The notes: generated by a model from the letters alone, not told the origin. A stretch of DNA of 64,000 nucleotides from Plantago major (GCA_026545765.1 JAIFAC010000405.1:1-64000), one strand, 5' to 3'. Shown: positions 25,251 to 36,470, numbered from the stretch's first letter. A program made the numbers and translations.

Positions 25251-25487
25251 CTGGTGATTTCCTAGCCGAATATTCGGGGAACACGGAACCTCAAAAAGAT
25301 AAAGATGAGCAAGCCCCCAGTGAAGCCCCGAAAGACATTTCACCAACATTCCATGTTTTGACATTAACAACAGAAGTGGCTGGATTGGATATTCAAAAAA
25401 GTCGGGAAATAGATACCGTGGCAGAATGGATTATCATTTGAAAAAGAAAGTCCTAGCTTACCTCCCCCACCAGAAGGAGAGCCGCCC

Positions 25488-25712
25488 GTGACCGCCCTAA
25501 AACATAAACCGACCCTACAAGTGGCTTTTATCCCAAAAGAACTCGGTCCGGAAGAAAAGGACATATGGAAACTTTATGTGGACGGTTCATCGGCCGCTCA
25601 TGCGGGTGGAACGGGGTTATTACTGATCAGCCCAGAAAGAGCCCAGATGGAATATGCTATCCGCTTAACATTTCCAGTAACAAACAATGAAGCTGAGTAT
25701 GAGGCTCGATAG
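25488..25712 (+). CDS. Second RNase H-like domain (Tat element)
   Basis: An open stretch of 74 codons with KLYVDGSSA (25570-25600), glycines after a small-residue run, and PVTNNEAEYEA (25674-25709): the D...E pair of a type I RNase H fold. It follows the first RNase H and precedes integrase. A second RNase H in this position is a hallmark of the Tat lineage. The frame stops just after AEYEA, where the family normally continues, so the domain is truncated as written. Confidence 0.75.
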   Translation: MTALKHKPTLQVAFIPKELGPEEKDIWKLYVDGSSAAHAGGTGLLLISPERAQMEYAIRLTFPVTNNEAEYEAR

Positions 25713-26029
25713 CGAGAATGAAGATGGCCATCGGTCATGGCGAAACTCAAAGCTTACTCAGACTCTCGACTAGTCACGAGCGATTACTAAGGCAAATTTC
25801 GACAAAAAGTGCTTGATGATCAAATATCTAAAGGTAGTTAAAGAGTTAGAAAAAGCGTTCGACATGTTTAGTCGATCAAGATCAGCAGAGCAAAAAACAC
25901 CATTGACGGATTATCAAAATGGCTCTGACCTCGGGCTGTTGATACCCGTATGGTGGTCATATATTTGCCGATGAATCGACCCTCACTTGATGAGGTCATA
26001 ATGAACATGGGCGTCATATCGGACAACAC

Positions 26030-27218
26030 TTGGATGGCGACATTGTGAACTATCTACGAGCGAGTTCTACCGTGATTATTTCAAGCGAATCTAGAAGAGT
26101 CGATGAAGATCAGCGCTACTTCCTCTCTGGTACAGACCTATATAGAAAGTCCTATGATGGAACTCACCTCCGTTGTCTGGGTCCGTCTGAGGCCAGTATA
26201 GTGTTGAAGGAGATCCATTTAGGAAGTTGCGAGAACCATTTAGGAGGAAGAGCCTTGGCCCAGAAAATTCAGAGAAATGGCTATTATTGGTAAGATGCAA
26301 AGGAAATTTGGAAGATTCTCACGATCATGCTCGGAATGTCAAGGTTACAAGAATCCCCCATCGGCCTACCATATCAATGATACCATCAACTATCCCATGT
26401 CCATTCGATCTGTGGGGCATGGACATCGTAGGACCTTTCCCTGTAGGACCCGGCAGGAAAAAATTTCTCATTGTGGCCGTAGAATACTTCTCGAAATGGG
26501 TAGAAGCGAAGCGGCCTCCATTTAGAGAATAAGGTCATGGACTTCCTTTGGAAATTATCGTGTCGATTTGGCCTACGAATACTAGTTGCGGACAATGGTG
26601 ACGGTTCTCCGACAAGCTCAAAGATTGGTGCGAAGAAATGGGGATCGAGCGGCGTTTCACTTAGTTGGGTATCCTCAAGCCAGCGGACAAAGCGGTAACC
26701 AATCGTACCATAAATCGACAATCTTGAGAAGAGGCGCAAAGAAAGATTGGGTCGATGAATTGGAAGGAGTACTATGGGCTTACCGTACCACGGCAAGAAC
26801 GACCACACAGGAAACTCCGATCAGTTTGGTGTATGGATCCGAAGTTGTAATCCCGTCCGAAATCTCAATCAACACCTTTCGGATCCAAGGGTACGTTCAC
26901 TCGGACAACCATGACAAAAGAGTGTACGACCTCAACATGCTCGAGACCAAAAGAAGTACGGCCCTAGCTCGAACCTTAGGATACCAAGCTATCATGGCAA
27001 GGGCCTACAACAAACATGTGAAAAGTAGGGACCTCCAGATTGGAGACTTGGTGCTCTGAAGGTGATATACTAAAACCAACGGAAAACTTCGAACCCAATT
27101 GGAAGGTCCCTACGAGTCAAGGGCAAGTATCAATGGGAGCTACGCTTTGGAAAGCATGGACGGCAAACCGCTCATGCGTACTTGGAACGCCAAGAATCTG
27201 CAGAAGTACTACGCCTAG
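26030..27218 (+). pseudogene. Gypsy integrase (Tat element), frameshifted
   Basis: The zinc-binding part spans about 26205-26345 (a H.G.C..H block, later a CSECQ piece in another frame). The core has DLWGMDIVGPFPVGPGRKKF (26407-26466) with the first catalytic aspartate, then VADNG (26583) in a shifted frame, then VGYPQASGQ.GN (26665-26705). The C-terminal part (26745-27055) has LWAYRTTARTTTQETP, VVIPSE and AYNKHV. After another shift the reading ends at TAG 27216-27218. Three or more single-base shifts break it. It inserts the cDNA and leaves the 5 bp duplication. Confidence 0.87.
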
Positions 27219-27970
27219 ATCAATTGTAATAGGATCTTTTGAAATATATCATCTTTTGGCTACCATGTAATCCTACCGTTCGATTATAATGAAGCATTTA
27301 TTTTTCTGCAACTATTTGCAAGAAGAACCGTCACGATGCCACTAAGGGCGACATTATCTTAAAGTTCCTCGGACCCGATGTGTGGAGAGAAACTCCCTAA
27401 GAAACAAAAGATTGAGGTGCGGATTGTCTCGGACCCAAAGTGTCCAAGGTATACCGGCGCTTTCGACTCAAAAATTATCTTAAAATCCTCGAACCAAAAG
27501 CATCGAAGACCAAGCATTGGAAGAACCCAACATTGGCGAATTTTGCACGAAAAATGCAACTCCGAGTCTAGGACCCAAAGAGTCTTAGAACAATCAGGAC
27601 CAACACCACGAGACGAATCTCGACCCGATCTAAGCCTCGGACCAATATTGATTTGTTTGATTTTGGGACATTAGTTCAACGTTTGAATAGAAGCTATAAA
27701 ACCATGAAGTTTGAATATCACGATAGCATAAGGTATGGATCCGAAGATCAACAAGATGACAAGAATAAAGACATGCATACAAACATTCAAGATGGACGAA
27801 AATAAAACCCAAGTCTATTGCATTAAAATCGGTCACTCCTAGATCGACAAAAGTTCTGATTTAAAACCCGAAATGCGAGGATGATCCAGGCATGACCGAT
27901 GAGAGGTGTCAAATGTTGGTACGAGTTTAACCCTCATAAGCCAAGGTGATAGCTAGTCAAAATATCACCA
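27219..27970. other. Spacer between pol and the antisense gene of the Tat element, with loose short repeats
   Basis: Phrases such as TCGGACCC and ATTATCTTAAA recur at irregular spacing between 27350 and 27600. Repeat-rich 3' regions are common in Tat elements. No convincing sense gene was seen. Confidence 0.5.
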
Positions 27971-27989
27971 AAGTCATAATAAGTGTTCG

Positions 27990-30900
27990 AATAAGTCAGA
28001 CACTCTACAAAAATACGCAAGGGCATACCCTTGGATCGAACCAAGTCTAAACCTCGGACTTCTTCCAGAAGCGGCGAGTAACTTTCTTGCCTTCAACCTC
28101 CTCCAAAAACGTAGCCGGTTTATGATCAAGAATGGGACCCGGGAGATCCATCCACTTAGCATTACAGTTGGAGGATTGCCATACGATCTTAGGCGTAAAA
28201 GACATCGGGTAACCAAGAGGGTAGGCGGAGATTCATCTACGGTAAAATCCGCCAAAGGAGCAACTACGGACCAAAACTCATCCGAAGCAAGAGCGTCGGG
28301 GGACTTCAATTTGGGATCAAAGACAGCTTCCCCATCACAATTCCCCATTATCTTGAGGTTCGCGTCTTGGCTCGTAATGGAGTCATTCAAAAATCCGGCG
28401 TCCTTCAACTGGCTCACACAATCAAAAAAGGCGTCCCCCCTAACGTCGCCCTCTCGCATCTTACTAAGGAAATAGTAGGAGTCAGACTTAAGAAAATTTT
28501 TCACGGCATTAGTACGAGTGGTCTTCGCTTTGGAGAGAAGTGCCTCGGCCATCTTAGCCCGAGCGGACGTGATTAGGGACAATGCTTTCTCGGTCTGGCC
28601 ATGAGCAATCTTCTCCTTTTCGAGCTTTTTGTCCGACAAAACTCTCTAGGACTTGAGTTTGGCAATCTCGGCCTCACGAGTAACCAACCGCATTGAGCCT
28701 CAATCTCCTCCTTCAGTCGGGTAGTATCGGACTATTCTAAGTCCAAGAAGGCGGCGACATGACCAGTGACCTACGAAAGGAAGTAAGAAGTTACTTACAA
28801 ATCAAGGATGCTCATTAAGATAGAAAAATTAGAAATGAAGCGCGACAAGTGAGAAAAATGCAATATATACAAAAAGTTACTTACATCATCGGCATGATTC
28901 TTGATAAGTCCCGACAAAGACTTGAGGCTCCCCACAAGGTCGACCCTAGACATACCACGAAGCGCGGAGGTATCATTCACATTGGCACCATTAGATCCCG
29001 TCACTACTCGGATCCTCTTAGAAGGAGCGTTGTCCTTATCCGCCGGTGCATTCCATTTCCTCTTAGCCACATCAGCTTCACTTCGAGCCACAATACTCAC
29101 TTGCTCCTGAAAAACGAACTTTCATTAGGTACAACAAATTGAGAAAAAGAAGGCAGAATAAAAATAGAAGAACAAAAGATCGAAATTTAAACGAAGATAC
29201 TGCGGATTAGGGATTGATGAACCACTGGAATCGATAAACCACAGGGTGATGAACTACTTGGGATCGATGAACCACAGGACGAGAACCACAGAGACCGTGG
29301 TGAAGCACGAAGCATGATTAAATCGGCTCGGTCGTAGGGATCTTTTGCGGACCCGGAGAGTACTTCTTCTTCTTGCCGGCCCTCAGCTTCTCTCGGGCCT
29401 TCAACTTCTCGGCATTACGTTGCTCAAACAATTTGGTGGCGGACTCCATGATCCAGTAACCTGGGAGGAAATAACATCAGAACAAAAGCTGAGAATAAAA
29501 AAGATATTCTACCAAGTATATGATCTACTCCATAAATTGGGCATGTTGTTACAATAGGCCGCACACTAGTCAATCTGGCCAACCACAAGTGAGGTTGCAC
29601 AACCAAACCGTACGGATAATAAAGTGTCGGATCTTTCCCAACAACCCCAAAAATGGCGGCCTTCTCTAAAAGAAGTCCGGGATCGGTATCATGATATAAA
29701 GTGATGCACCCCCTCGTCCCTATGAGCGGAAGGTAGGTCTTCCCCCCCTCGGACTCCGCAACAATCGGCCTAAGTGATTCTAACCAAACATGCACTCTCC
29801 TAAGTTTGGTGGTCGGAAACTTCTTTCTCTGAGTAGCTAGGTAATTTCAATCACCGGAAGGATGTTTGAGATAAAATACTTGACCACCACTTGGAGGAAT
29901 GGGATGACTCATACCCATCTAGGAATTTATAACCTCGTCGAGCCGTGAAGTAAAAGAATGCGTCCGGGACTAAGGGCTATGTTGAAAGCGCTAGAAACTT
30001 TTGATACGAGAAAGCCTCCCCCTTCAAAGACAAGATCACTCCAAAACACATAATGGTGCCTAAAGCATTAGGAAGAATCTGTGTAGGACATAAACCCGTC
30101 TCTCTAAACAACTCCTCTATCTCGGGTATCATCGGGAGCCTCCACCCACACTTGAAAGCTCGAACGTGAAATGCCATATAACCCGCGGGTGGGTTGGACA
30201 TAGTCTGAGTCGACGAAGGGATCATAATCTCATAATCATCCGGGATCTCAAAACGGCGACAAAGTCTAGAGATGATCGACACAGAAAGAGTCGTCGAACA
30301 AGTAGGAATGATTTGATCCACATTGGCCTCGGCATCAGCCCTCAAATCGCCAATGGGATCAACACGTAAATCTTATACTCAATTGCCGTCTTAATGGGCT
30401 TCCTTTTATTCCTACGACCTTTGGACCTCGAAGCATCAAGAGCAACAACAATGGCGCGCTCAGAATTCTCGAACACCGGAACCTCACTCCCTCGGTCTAA
30501 ATCCCCACCCTCGGAACCCGTGATGTCAACATCCTCCTCCGACTCACCTCTGTCACCACCACTCGCCCCCTCACTCGAACCCGCCCCATCATTCGGAGCA
30601 CTCCCATCCTCACCAGAATCTCCCTCAGACGAACTTCCATCACTATCACTATCACTATCTCCGGACGAAGAAGACGAAGAGCAAGAACTAGAAGGATCAC
30701 TCACCGCGACTTCCTCGGGCTCGGGGGATGATAAAACCGTCTGAGTTCCATAAATCAAGCTCGGATTCCTAGAGGGCGGATTGGAGTCAAAAGACAAAGG
30801 AGACTCGGGCTCTCCTATCGGGACGGCCTCAACATGATCATCTATCTCTAGGACTCGATTACAAGGAAGAGTCCCGAAAGACCCAACAACCCCGGGATCC

Positions 30901-31221
30901 GCCATTGGAAAGGATGATAAAGGCATCGGATCAAAAACAGGGACACTATAACCATAACCGAAGATCACGGCATACAGGCGGAAGTTCAACCTGACGAGGA
31001 GGCAAGATCTCGGACCTAACAACACGGGAATGAGATAGACGGACCAAATGCCTAGTACTCACTTGACGAGGAGACCTACGGGTTACCAACTGTACTTCGG
31101 ACTCATCCATATCAGACGATTGGTCGGAATCCGTCAGAACTACCATATTGTCACGAGGCGGCCGAACCTCTTCCCTGTCGCCCAAGTAAACCTCACCAAG
31201 ATCGTTACTCACCCCAGACAT
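27990..31221 (-). pseudogene. Antisense gene of the Tat element: putative gypsy-type transposon (Transposase_28-like) protein
   Basis: The start is the ATG at 31221 (MSGVSNDLGEV), near the 3' LTR and opposite to pol. In order: an Asp/Glu/Ser-rich N-terminus including a long acidic Ser/Asp run at 30480-30740; then at 30345-29977 a domain containing MAFHVRAFKCGWRLPMIPEI, a LFRETGLCPTQILPNA stretch and GTIMCFGVI, matching the pattern of the 'putative gypsy type transposon' domain (PF04195); more of this fold at 29795-29424; a basic KKKK segment; and a Lys/Glu/Ala-rich coiled-coil-like tail at 28720-28450. Frames change several times; some breaks sit at candidate GT-AG introns (28884-28771 is the best). 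Function is unknown; antisense genes of this kind are known in Tat elements. Confidence 0.72.
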
Positions 31222-31259
31222 GTTTTTCTTTTAATTTTTGGATCCGAGCCGGGGAATCT

Positions 31260-31515
31260 ACATACATCAAAGACAAAGGAATTCACCCAAGTTAAAAAAG
31301 TTTTCACCCCAGACTCGGATACCAATTAAAGTAGAAGAAGTGGAGAACATTTTTTCGGTCAAGCAAACTCCAAGAAATGCAAAGTTCGGAACAACGAGGC
31401 AAAATCGACCGATCAACCAAGCATGTTTGTGATAGATAAAAATATCAACGATAGACCGATCCACCAAGCAAGTTCAAGATAGATAAATATCAACAAAAGA
31501 CCGATCAACGACAAA
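31260..31515. repeat. Short tandem repeats with GACCGATC units
   Basis: GACCGATCAACC/GACCGATCCACC and AGATAGATAAATATCAAC recur about every 55-60 bp between 31400 and 31510, upstream of the antisense gene's start codon. Confidence 0.6.
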
Positions 31516-32059
31516 GACCGAGCAACCATGAAGCATACCGATGGAATAAATGAAAAGGCTGAACAAGAAGCTTACTTCCACAATCTGCCTTCCTTCTTGA
31601 ATCTCGAAAACGATCAAAATCACGGGATCTCGACCTCCAATCTGGTCTCTCTCAAACCTCGTTCTCTCCCAATATCGGTCCCGTCCCGGAATCACCCAAC
31701 GACGGCCGCCTTCAAAACTCGGTCTACCTCGAATCTCGGAAAGGATCAACTCTCGGTTTTCTCCTCCTCGAATTCGCAATGGTGGCAGCCTTGAATCTCG
31801 GAAGTCTAAAGTCGGACAGCAGCCTCCAATAATCAAACCTTGGTCCAAATCCGGCTAAAACCTGAAAGTGAATCAAGCGCACGTAAGAATGGCAAGTAAC
31901 AATATTTTGCTATTGGAACAGAAAGATCGATTCATCTTCTCAAAGCATTGCGTATGAAGGTGCGTCTAGTGTTGTAAAAAAAAAATTGATTAAATGAACA
32001 GTAAACTCGAAAATAGTACCGATCTTCAGAGCTTCAATCTCGGTCCAAGCACAGTTGGC

Positions 32060-32365
32060 CTCCAATGTCGGTCTGTTCTCTTTTTCGCCCTCCAATGTCG
32101 GTCTGCCCTCTTTTCCGCCCACCAATGTCGGTCTGCTTCTCTTCTCTTCTCGATTTTGCTAGGTCCGAGTCTGCTTCTTCTTCTTCTATGCTTCTTCTCC
32201 GTTTTTCTTTCCGTCGGCCTGCTCGCTTTTCTTCACGCCGATCTGCTCCCTTTCTCCGTTCAGCCAATCTGCTCTCTTTTATTTCAATGTCGGTCTGTTT
32301 CAATGACGGTCTGCTTCTTCTCAATTTTGCTTCTTCAATGTCGGTCTACCTTTTTTTTTCCTTCA
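32060..32365. repeat. Tandem repeat of an AATGTCGGTCTGC unit
   Basis: AATGTCGGTCT appears at about 32064, 32094, 32125, 32286 and 32337, with variants between, separated by CT-rich spacers. It lies in the 3' region of the Tat element. Open frames on both strands across it are by-products of the repeat. Confidence 0.75.
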
Positions 32366-32619
32366 ATCTCGGTCCAATCATCAAAAGGCTGGGTGAAGTT
32401 GTAAAGTAAATGGAGGGTAAAAATCCATTTATATAGAAGTAAAATGAGTCGGTTCAACCGGGGCCATGGGCCGAAAGATCTAGCCCATACATCAAGACTT
32501 GAGCGACTGGTAAAAATGACGAATCGAGAATATGGTTCAATCGCAAAATTTCACAATTATCTTTTTACTAAGATATTTATAAACTCGGGAGATGAGGAAG
32601 ATGGATGAATAAACGAGAG

Positions 32620-32930
32620 CGTCGAAATTATTTTGTGTCGGTACAAAAAGTTTGACACAAAAATCGGATCGAAAAAGTTTGACACAAATAAATTATCTCG
32701 AACCTCACTTTGCTTGAGGCGAGGCGTCGAATTTATTTTATTAATGTCATACGGATGAGGAAAACAAGAGTAAAAGCAGGCGTCAAAATTATTTTGTGTG
32801 CAGACGAGGAGGAAAACAAGAGTAAAGCGAGGCGTCAAAATTATTTTGTGTCATGCAAGATGTTTGATACCAAAATCGGATCGAAAAAGTTTGACACAAA
32901 TAAATTATCTCGAACCTCACTTTGCGAGTC
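32620..32930. repeat. Duplicated block of about 95 bp
   Basis: A block containing AAATCGGATCGAAAAAGTTT, then GACACAAATAAATTATCTCG, then AACCTCACTTTGC occurs at 32663-32714 and again at 32875-32926. GTCAAAATTATTTTGTGT units recur at 32624, 32784 and 32835. Confidence 0.85.
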
Positions 32931-33213
32931 TCGGTCTCGTCTAAGCGTGCCCATATCTCCGCCGGAACGAAGAGACAAAGAAATAAGAGAGAGAAGATGT
33001 GCGTATGTATAGTCCACAAGAACCCATCGGATGGCGCCACGTGGCGGGCGACAAAACCCATTTATGGGCTTGGGCTCGAACGAGAACAAAAATGGGGACA
33101 TGAAATAGGCCGAGAACAAGAAGCCCATTTTGACAAGATCATGACCACGGAATTGAGATATGTGGGACTCAACTCAAAAATTTCACAAATATCTTTTTAC
33201 TAAGATACCTGGA

Positions 33214-33226
33214 AACTAGGGGGACT
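33214..33226 (+). other. Polypurine tract of Tat element (probable)
   Basis: AACTAGGGGGACT lies immediately upstream of the 3' LTR. It is the expected position of the plus-strand primer, though the run of purines is short. Confidence 0.5.
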
Positions 33227-33228
33227 TA

Positions 33229-33924
33229 TGATATGTACCTTTAAGTCCTACTCCCGAACTAAGAAGACTTAATCATATCGGGACAATGCTATCAAGGGAG
33301 TTCGACCTCACCAAAGTTAAAGGTCCGACTACACCAAAATCAAGAGGCCGACCCTCTAATACTTCAACCTTCGGACTACAATCCAAGCCTCATCAACTTA
33401 AATGGGCCAAGCCCATTACCATGAGCCCAACTTCTAGCATGGACAAATCCGGACCGTACACTTGGCACTCATCCAAGAGAGGATGATAACAAATCTTGCC
33501 TATAAATACAAGGCCTCTACTCCTCATAAACGGTAAGTAACGACTTTTGAAAATCTACTATCGAAGTTTTTAAGTCCTAGATTGAAAAGTCGACCGACTT
33601 ATTAACTAGTTGAATCTAAGTACCGGGTTGTCCTAGGCAAACCGGCCCAAAAGGGTCTAACCCCTTATTTTCTTGTCACAGATCAACGACGGACACCAGG
33701 GACCGACATACATAGCGAGAGGACCGACGGACTCGACCTCGGTCCACTTTTTCGTCCGCACACTTTCCGACCTTCGCGAAGTCACGAATTTAATCAAAGT
33801 AAAGGCGACTTGAACCAAGGACTATTCGACTTCCGCTAACTAATATCATCGTTCGAGCAAGAACTACATCCATCTAGGGCGTCGACGAACTAACTAGTGA
33901 CTTATCCATTTTTACCACACATCA
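33229..33924 (+). repeat. 3' LTR of Tat element
   Basis: 696 bp, TGATATG...ACATCA, followed directly by the duplicated GAGTT. Confidence 0.95.
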
Positions 33925-34041
33925 GAGTTTATTTTCATAATCAAAGTGACTGTACATGCCAATTATTTAATATATGTGAGAAAATCTTCTAAAGCATATC
34001 TAGAAGTGTATTCTGAATATATTATAACTCATTTAATAACA
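33925..34041 (-). repeat. 3' LTR of Copia element B, proximal part
   Basis: The minus strand reads TGTTATTAAATG at 34041 going down, a typical Copia LTR opening, and runs to the Tat insertion point. The remainder is at 19991-20106. Confidence 0.45.
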
Positions 34042-34239
34042 AACCTAACCGTATAGTATCTCTCGTACATTTCCCTTGAATGAGCACGAATTGGTGATAG
34101 TTGGTATGCAAGAGATACTGTATCGTTAAAAACCTTGCTAAGACAAATTCAGTGGGACAAAAACTTAATCGAGGGAAAACGAGTGTAGTGTGTCCCCCCC
34201 CCCCACCCCCCCCGGGATTAAAATATCACTTCACTTGTT

Positions 34240-35275
34240 TGAGTCGTCGCATCTCAATCTTTCGAATCAGTCTTTAGAATGATGGAGGGTGGAAGTGATT
34301 TGGTCAAGAATCCGCCAAGTTTTCAGTTGAACGAATCTGTTAAACTTGGATTGATCTTTCTTCTTGTAAATTATGAGTGAAGAAAAACTTTGGCGATATA
34401 TGCTTTGTCCTATCATCTTTGATGAAGCCCCCCATTTAGTTAAGTTATGCAAGCTGCATTATCCTCATGTAGCACAGTCGGAACTTCCTTCTTGAATGTA
34501 AGATCACACATATAACTTGGGGATGGCTAACTTCAGTACAGTCGCACTATACTAATTTTAGTACTACATCTAATCCATTTGATTACTTTTAGATTTATCT
34601 CAATCTTCCATTTTTTAATAATGCGACTAGACATCACACTGTTGCATAATGAGGTCGCACTATGTCGCATATTATTTAAAAATATTATAAATGTCAATTA
34701 CTTACATCCCTTTACATTTTAAACTTAACAAAATATACCCAAAATAATCTAAAATCAACCCTACACAAAAAGAATAAAATAAATTACAACCCTTTTTTTA
34801 AAGTACAATTGAAATAAATGACCGGAGCTCCGGTAAAGTCACCGGAGGACCGGAGGTCCGATGTGCCATGGAAGGAAGCGACAGAGCTTCCACCATGAAA
34901 GACTATGTCGAGCTTCCACTAACGGAAGTTCGAGCTTCCATGGAAGCTCAAATTGAGCCCCCTTCAATAAAAATAAAAATAAAAATTTATTGTCGGAGCT
35001 CTGATGCCGGCGGCGGCGTGGAGTTTTGGAGAAGAAAGACATTTTTTTTTGAAAATGTAAATTAACAATTTAGGAGGGGTGGGTTTTGTAAATTTACATA
35101 ATTTGTATTTTAAAAATTATTTAAATTATTAAAATTGATAACAAAATAATATTTAAATGTTAGATTGTGCCATTTGTCTAATCTTGAAAGTGTACTAATG
35201 TTGAAATGCAAGCGTAGTACTATAATTAACCACTCTAACATGTCGATTAAATATCTTAACCAAACACACTAACGA
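34240..35275 (-). pseudogene. Copia RNase H (element B), split by an insertion
   Basis: The first part lies at 35275-35227 and upstream to 35560 with stops (VWLR and DMLEW are legible). The second lies at 34531-34240, with EDNAACIT, DRTKHI-, PKFFFTHNLQE- and NLAD-like blocks, all characteristic of the end of Copia polyproteins. Between them sits the 695 bp insertion at 34532-35226. Confidence 0.78.
34532..35226. mobile_element. Non-coding insertion with TAAC duplication and weak terminal inverted repeats
   Basis: TAAC occurs at 34528-34531 and at 35227-35230. If the insert and one TAAC are removed, the Copia RNase H frame runs through without a stop (tgg tta gcc atc), which fixes the boundaries. 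The left end has CAGTACAGTCGCAC then TTTTAGTAC; the right end, reverse-complemented, has TAGTACTACGC then CATTAGTAC, so the ends are loosely inverted. There is no coding frame. The middle is GC-rich with GGAGCTCC palindromes (34826-34870). The superfamily is not assigned: a TAA target would suit PIF/Harbinger, but the ends do not prove it. Confidence 0.65.
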
Positions 35276-35559
35276 CTTGCTTCATGAATTGCTAAAATTT
35301 CTGCATGGTTAGAAGAAGTTGCAGATAAAATTTGCTTAACAGAATTCCATTAAATAGTTGTACCTCCACATATAAACAAATAACATGTTTAAGATCGAGC
35401 TTTGTATGGATCAAATAAATATACCGCATTAGCATATCCAGTTAATTCTAGAATGCTAGATTTTGGATAATACAAGCTCATATCCATCGTGCCTCATACT
35501 TGTTTAACCCCATTCCAATATGTATTTGAGTTGGAGAAGAACTATTTCTTTCTAGTAAA

Positions 35560-36470
35560 TTAACAACAAAATCTATATCGAATTAGTGGGTTATTAGGAA
35601 GGTACATTAGTGCACCAATAGCATTAAGATATGGCACTTCATGATCAAGAGGTTCTTCATCATCATCACGGGGTCTAAATGGGTCTATTTTCACATACAG
35701 ATACCTTACAACCATGGTGGTATATATCGGATGAGTTTTATCCATATAAAATCGGTTCAATAGTCTTTCCAAATAATTAGACTGGTGGATAAGCGTTCCA
35801 TTTGCTAAATGCTCGATTTGTAGACCCAAACAATACTTTATTTTCCCAAGGTCTTTCATTTCAAATTCATTCTTCAAACAATTGACTGCCTTAGCTAACT
35901 CTGCAGGAGTTCCAATAATATTCAAGTCATCAACATAGATTGCAATAATGACAAATTTTGATCTTGATCGTTTAATGTAAACACATGGGCATATAGGATC
36001 ATTTTTGTAACCTTCATTTTTCAAAAATATGCTCAAGAAATTGAACCACATTCGTCCCGATTATTTTAATCCATATAAGAATTTATTCAATTCAATTGAA
36101 TTATTATCTCGAGATTGTTCTGCGGGCACTTTGAATCTTTAAGAGATTTTTCATGTATGTGTCATTTTCCAGTGAGTCAGACAAATAGGTTGAAACAACA
36201 TCCATAAGACGCATTTCAAGTTTCTCATGTGTAGCCAGACTTATCAGGTAACAAAATGTAATCGCATCCATCACAGAAGAATACGTCACTTCATAATCAA
36301 TTTTAGGTCTTTGAGTAACACTTGTGCGACAAGTCTTGCTTTATATCTTACAACTTCATTTTTCTCATTTTTCTTTCGGACAGATACCCATTTGTATCCA
36401 ACGCGTTTTACACCATTTGGTGTATACACTGAGTCAAAACTTCATGTTTTCCAAGAGAGTTCTCTGCAGT
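35560..36470 (-). pseudogene. Copia reverse transcriptase (element B)
   Basis: The region starts with RVGYKWV..KKNEK (about 36405-36350), the N-terminal RT motif. A broken segment at 36289-36104 has EMRLMDVVSTYL (first aspartate region). A 163-codon open stretch at 36051-35560 has AIYVDDLNIIG with the catalytic YVDD at 35936-35925, then MKDLGKIKYCLGLQIEHL and YLERLLNRF. Two stops or shifts separate the parts. Confidence 0.87.

Larger units (their letters stand above)
20107..33924 (+). mobile_element. Complete Ty3/Gypsy retrotransposon, Tat lineage, 13.8 kb, with antisense gene
   Basis: Both LTRs start TGATATG and end CATCA, and GAGTT (20102-20106 and 33925-33929) is a perfect 5 bp target duplication. 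Plus-strand order is gag, protease (DTGAS), reverse transcriptase (YVDD), RNase H, a second RNase H-like domain, then integrase. Integrase after RT defines Ty3/Gypsy; the extra RNase H-like domain and the long 3' region with an antisense gene and tandem repeats fit the Tat (Ogre/Retand) lineage. Pol is broken by frameshifts in the sequence as given. It inserted into the 3' LTR of Copia element B. Confidence 0.93.

Noticed and set aside
23110..27218. Endogenous pararetrovirus as the source of the protease-RT-RNase H block
   Set aside because: Integrase follows RNase H, LTRs and a 5 bp duplication flank the element, and a second RNase H-like domain is present; these mark a Ty3/Gypsy retrotransposon.
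31994..32409. Open frames of 136, 114 and 96 codons on both strands, Cys/Ser/Leu-rich or Arg/Glu-rich
   Set aside because: All are by-products of the AATGTCGGTCTGC tandem repeat; no start context or known motif.
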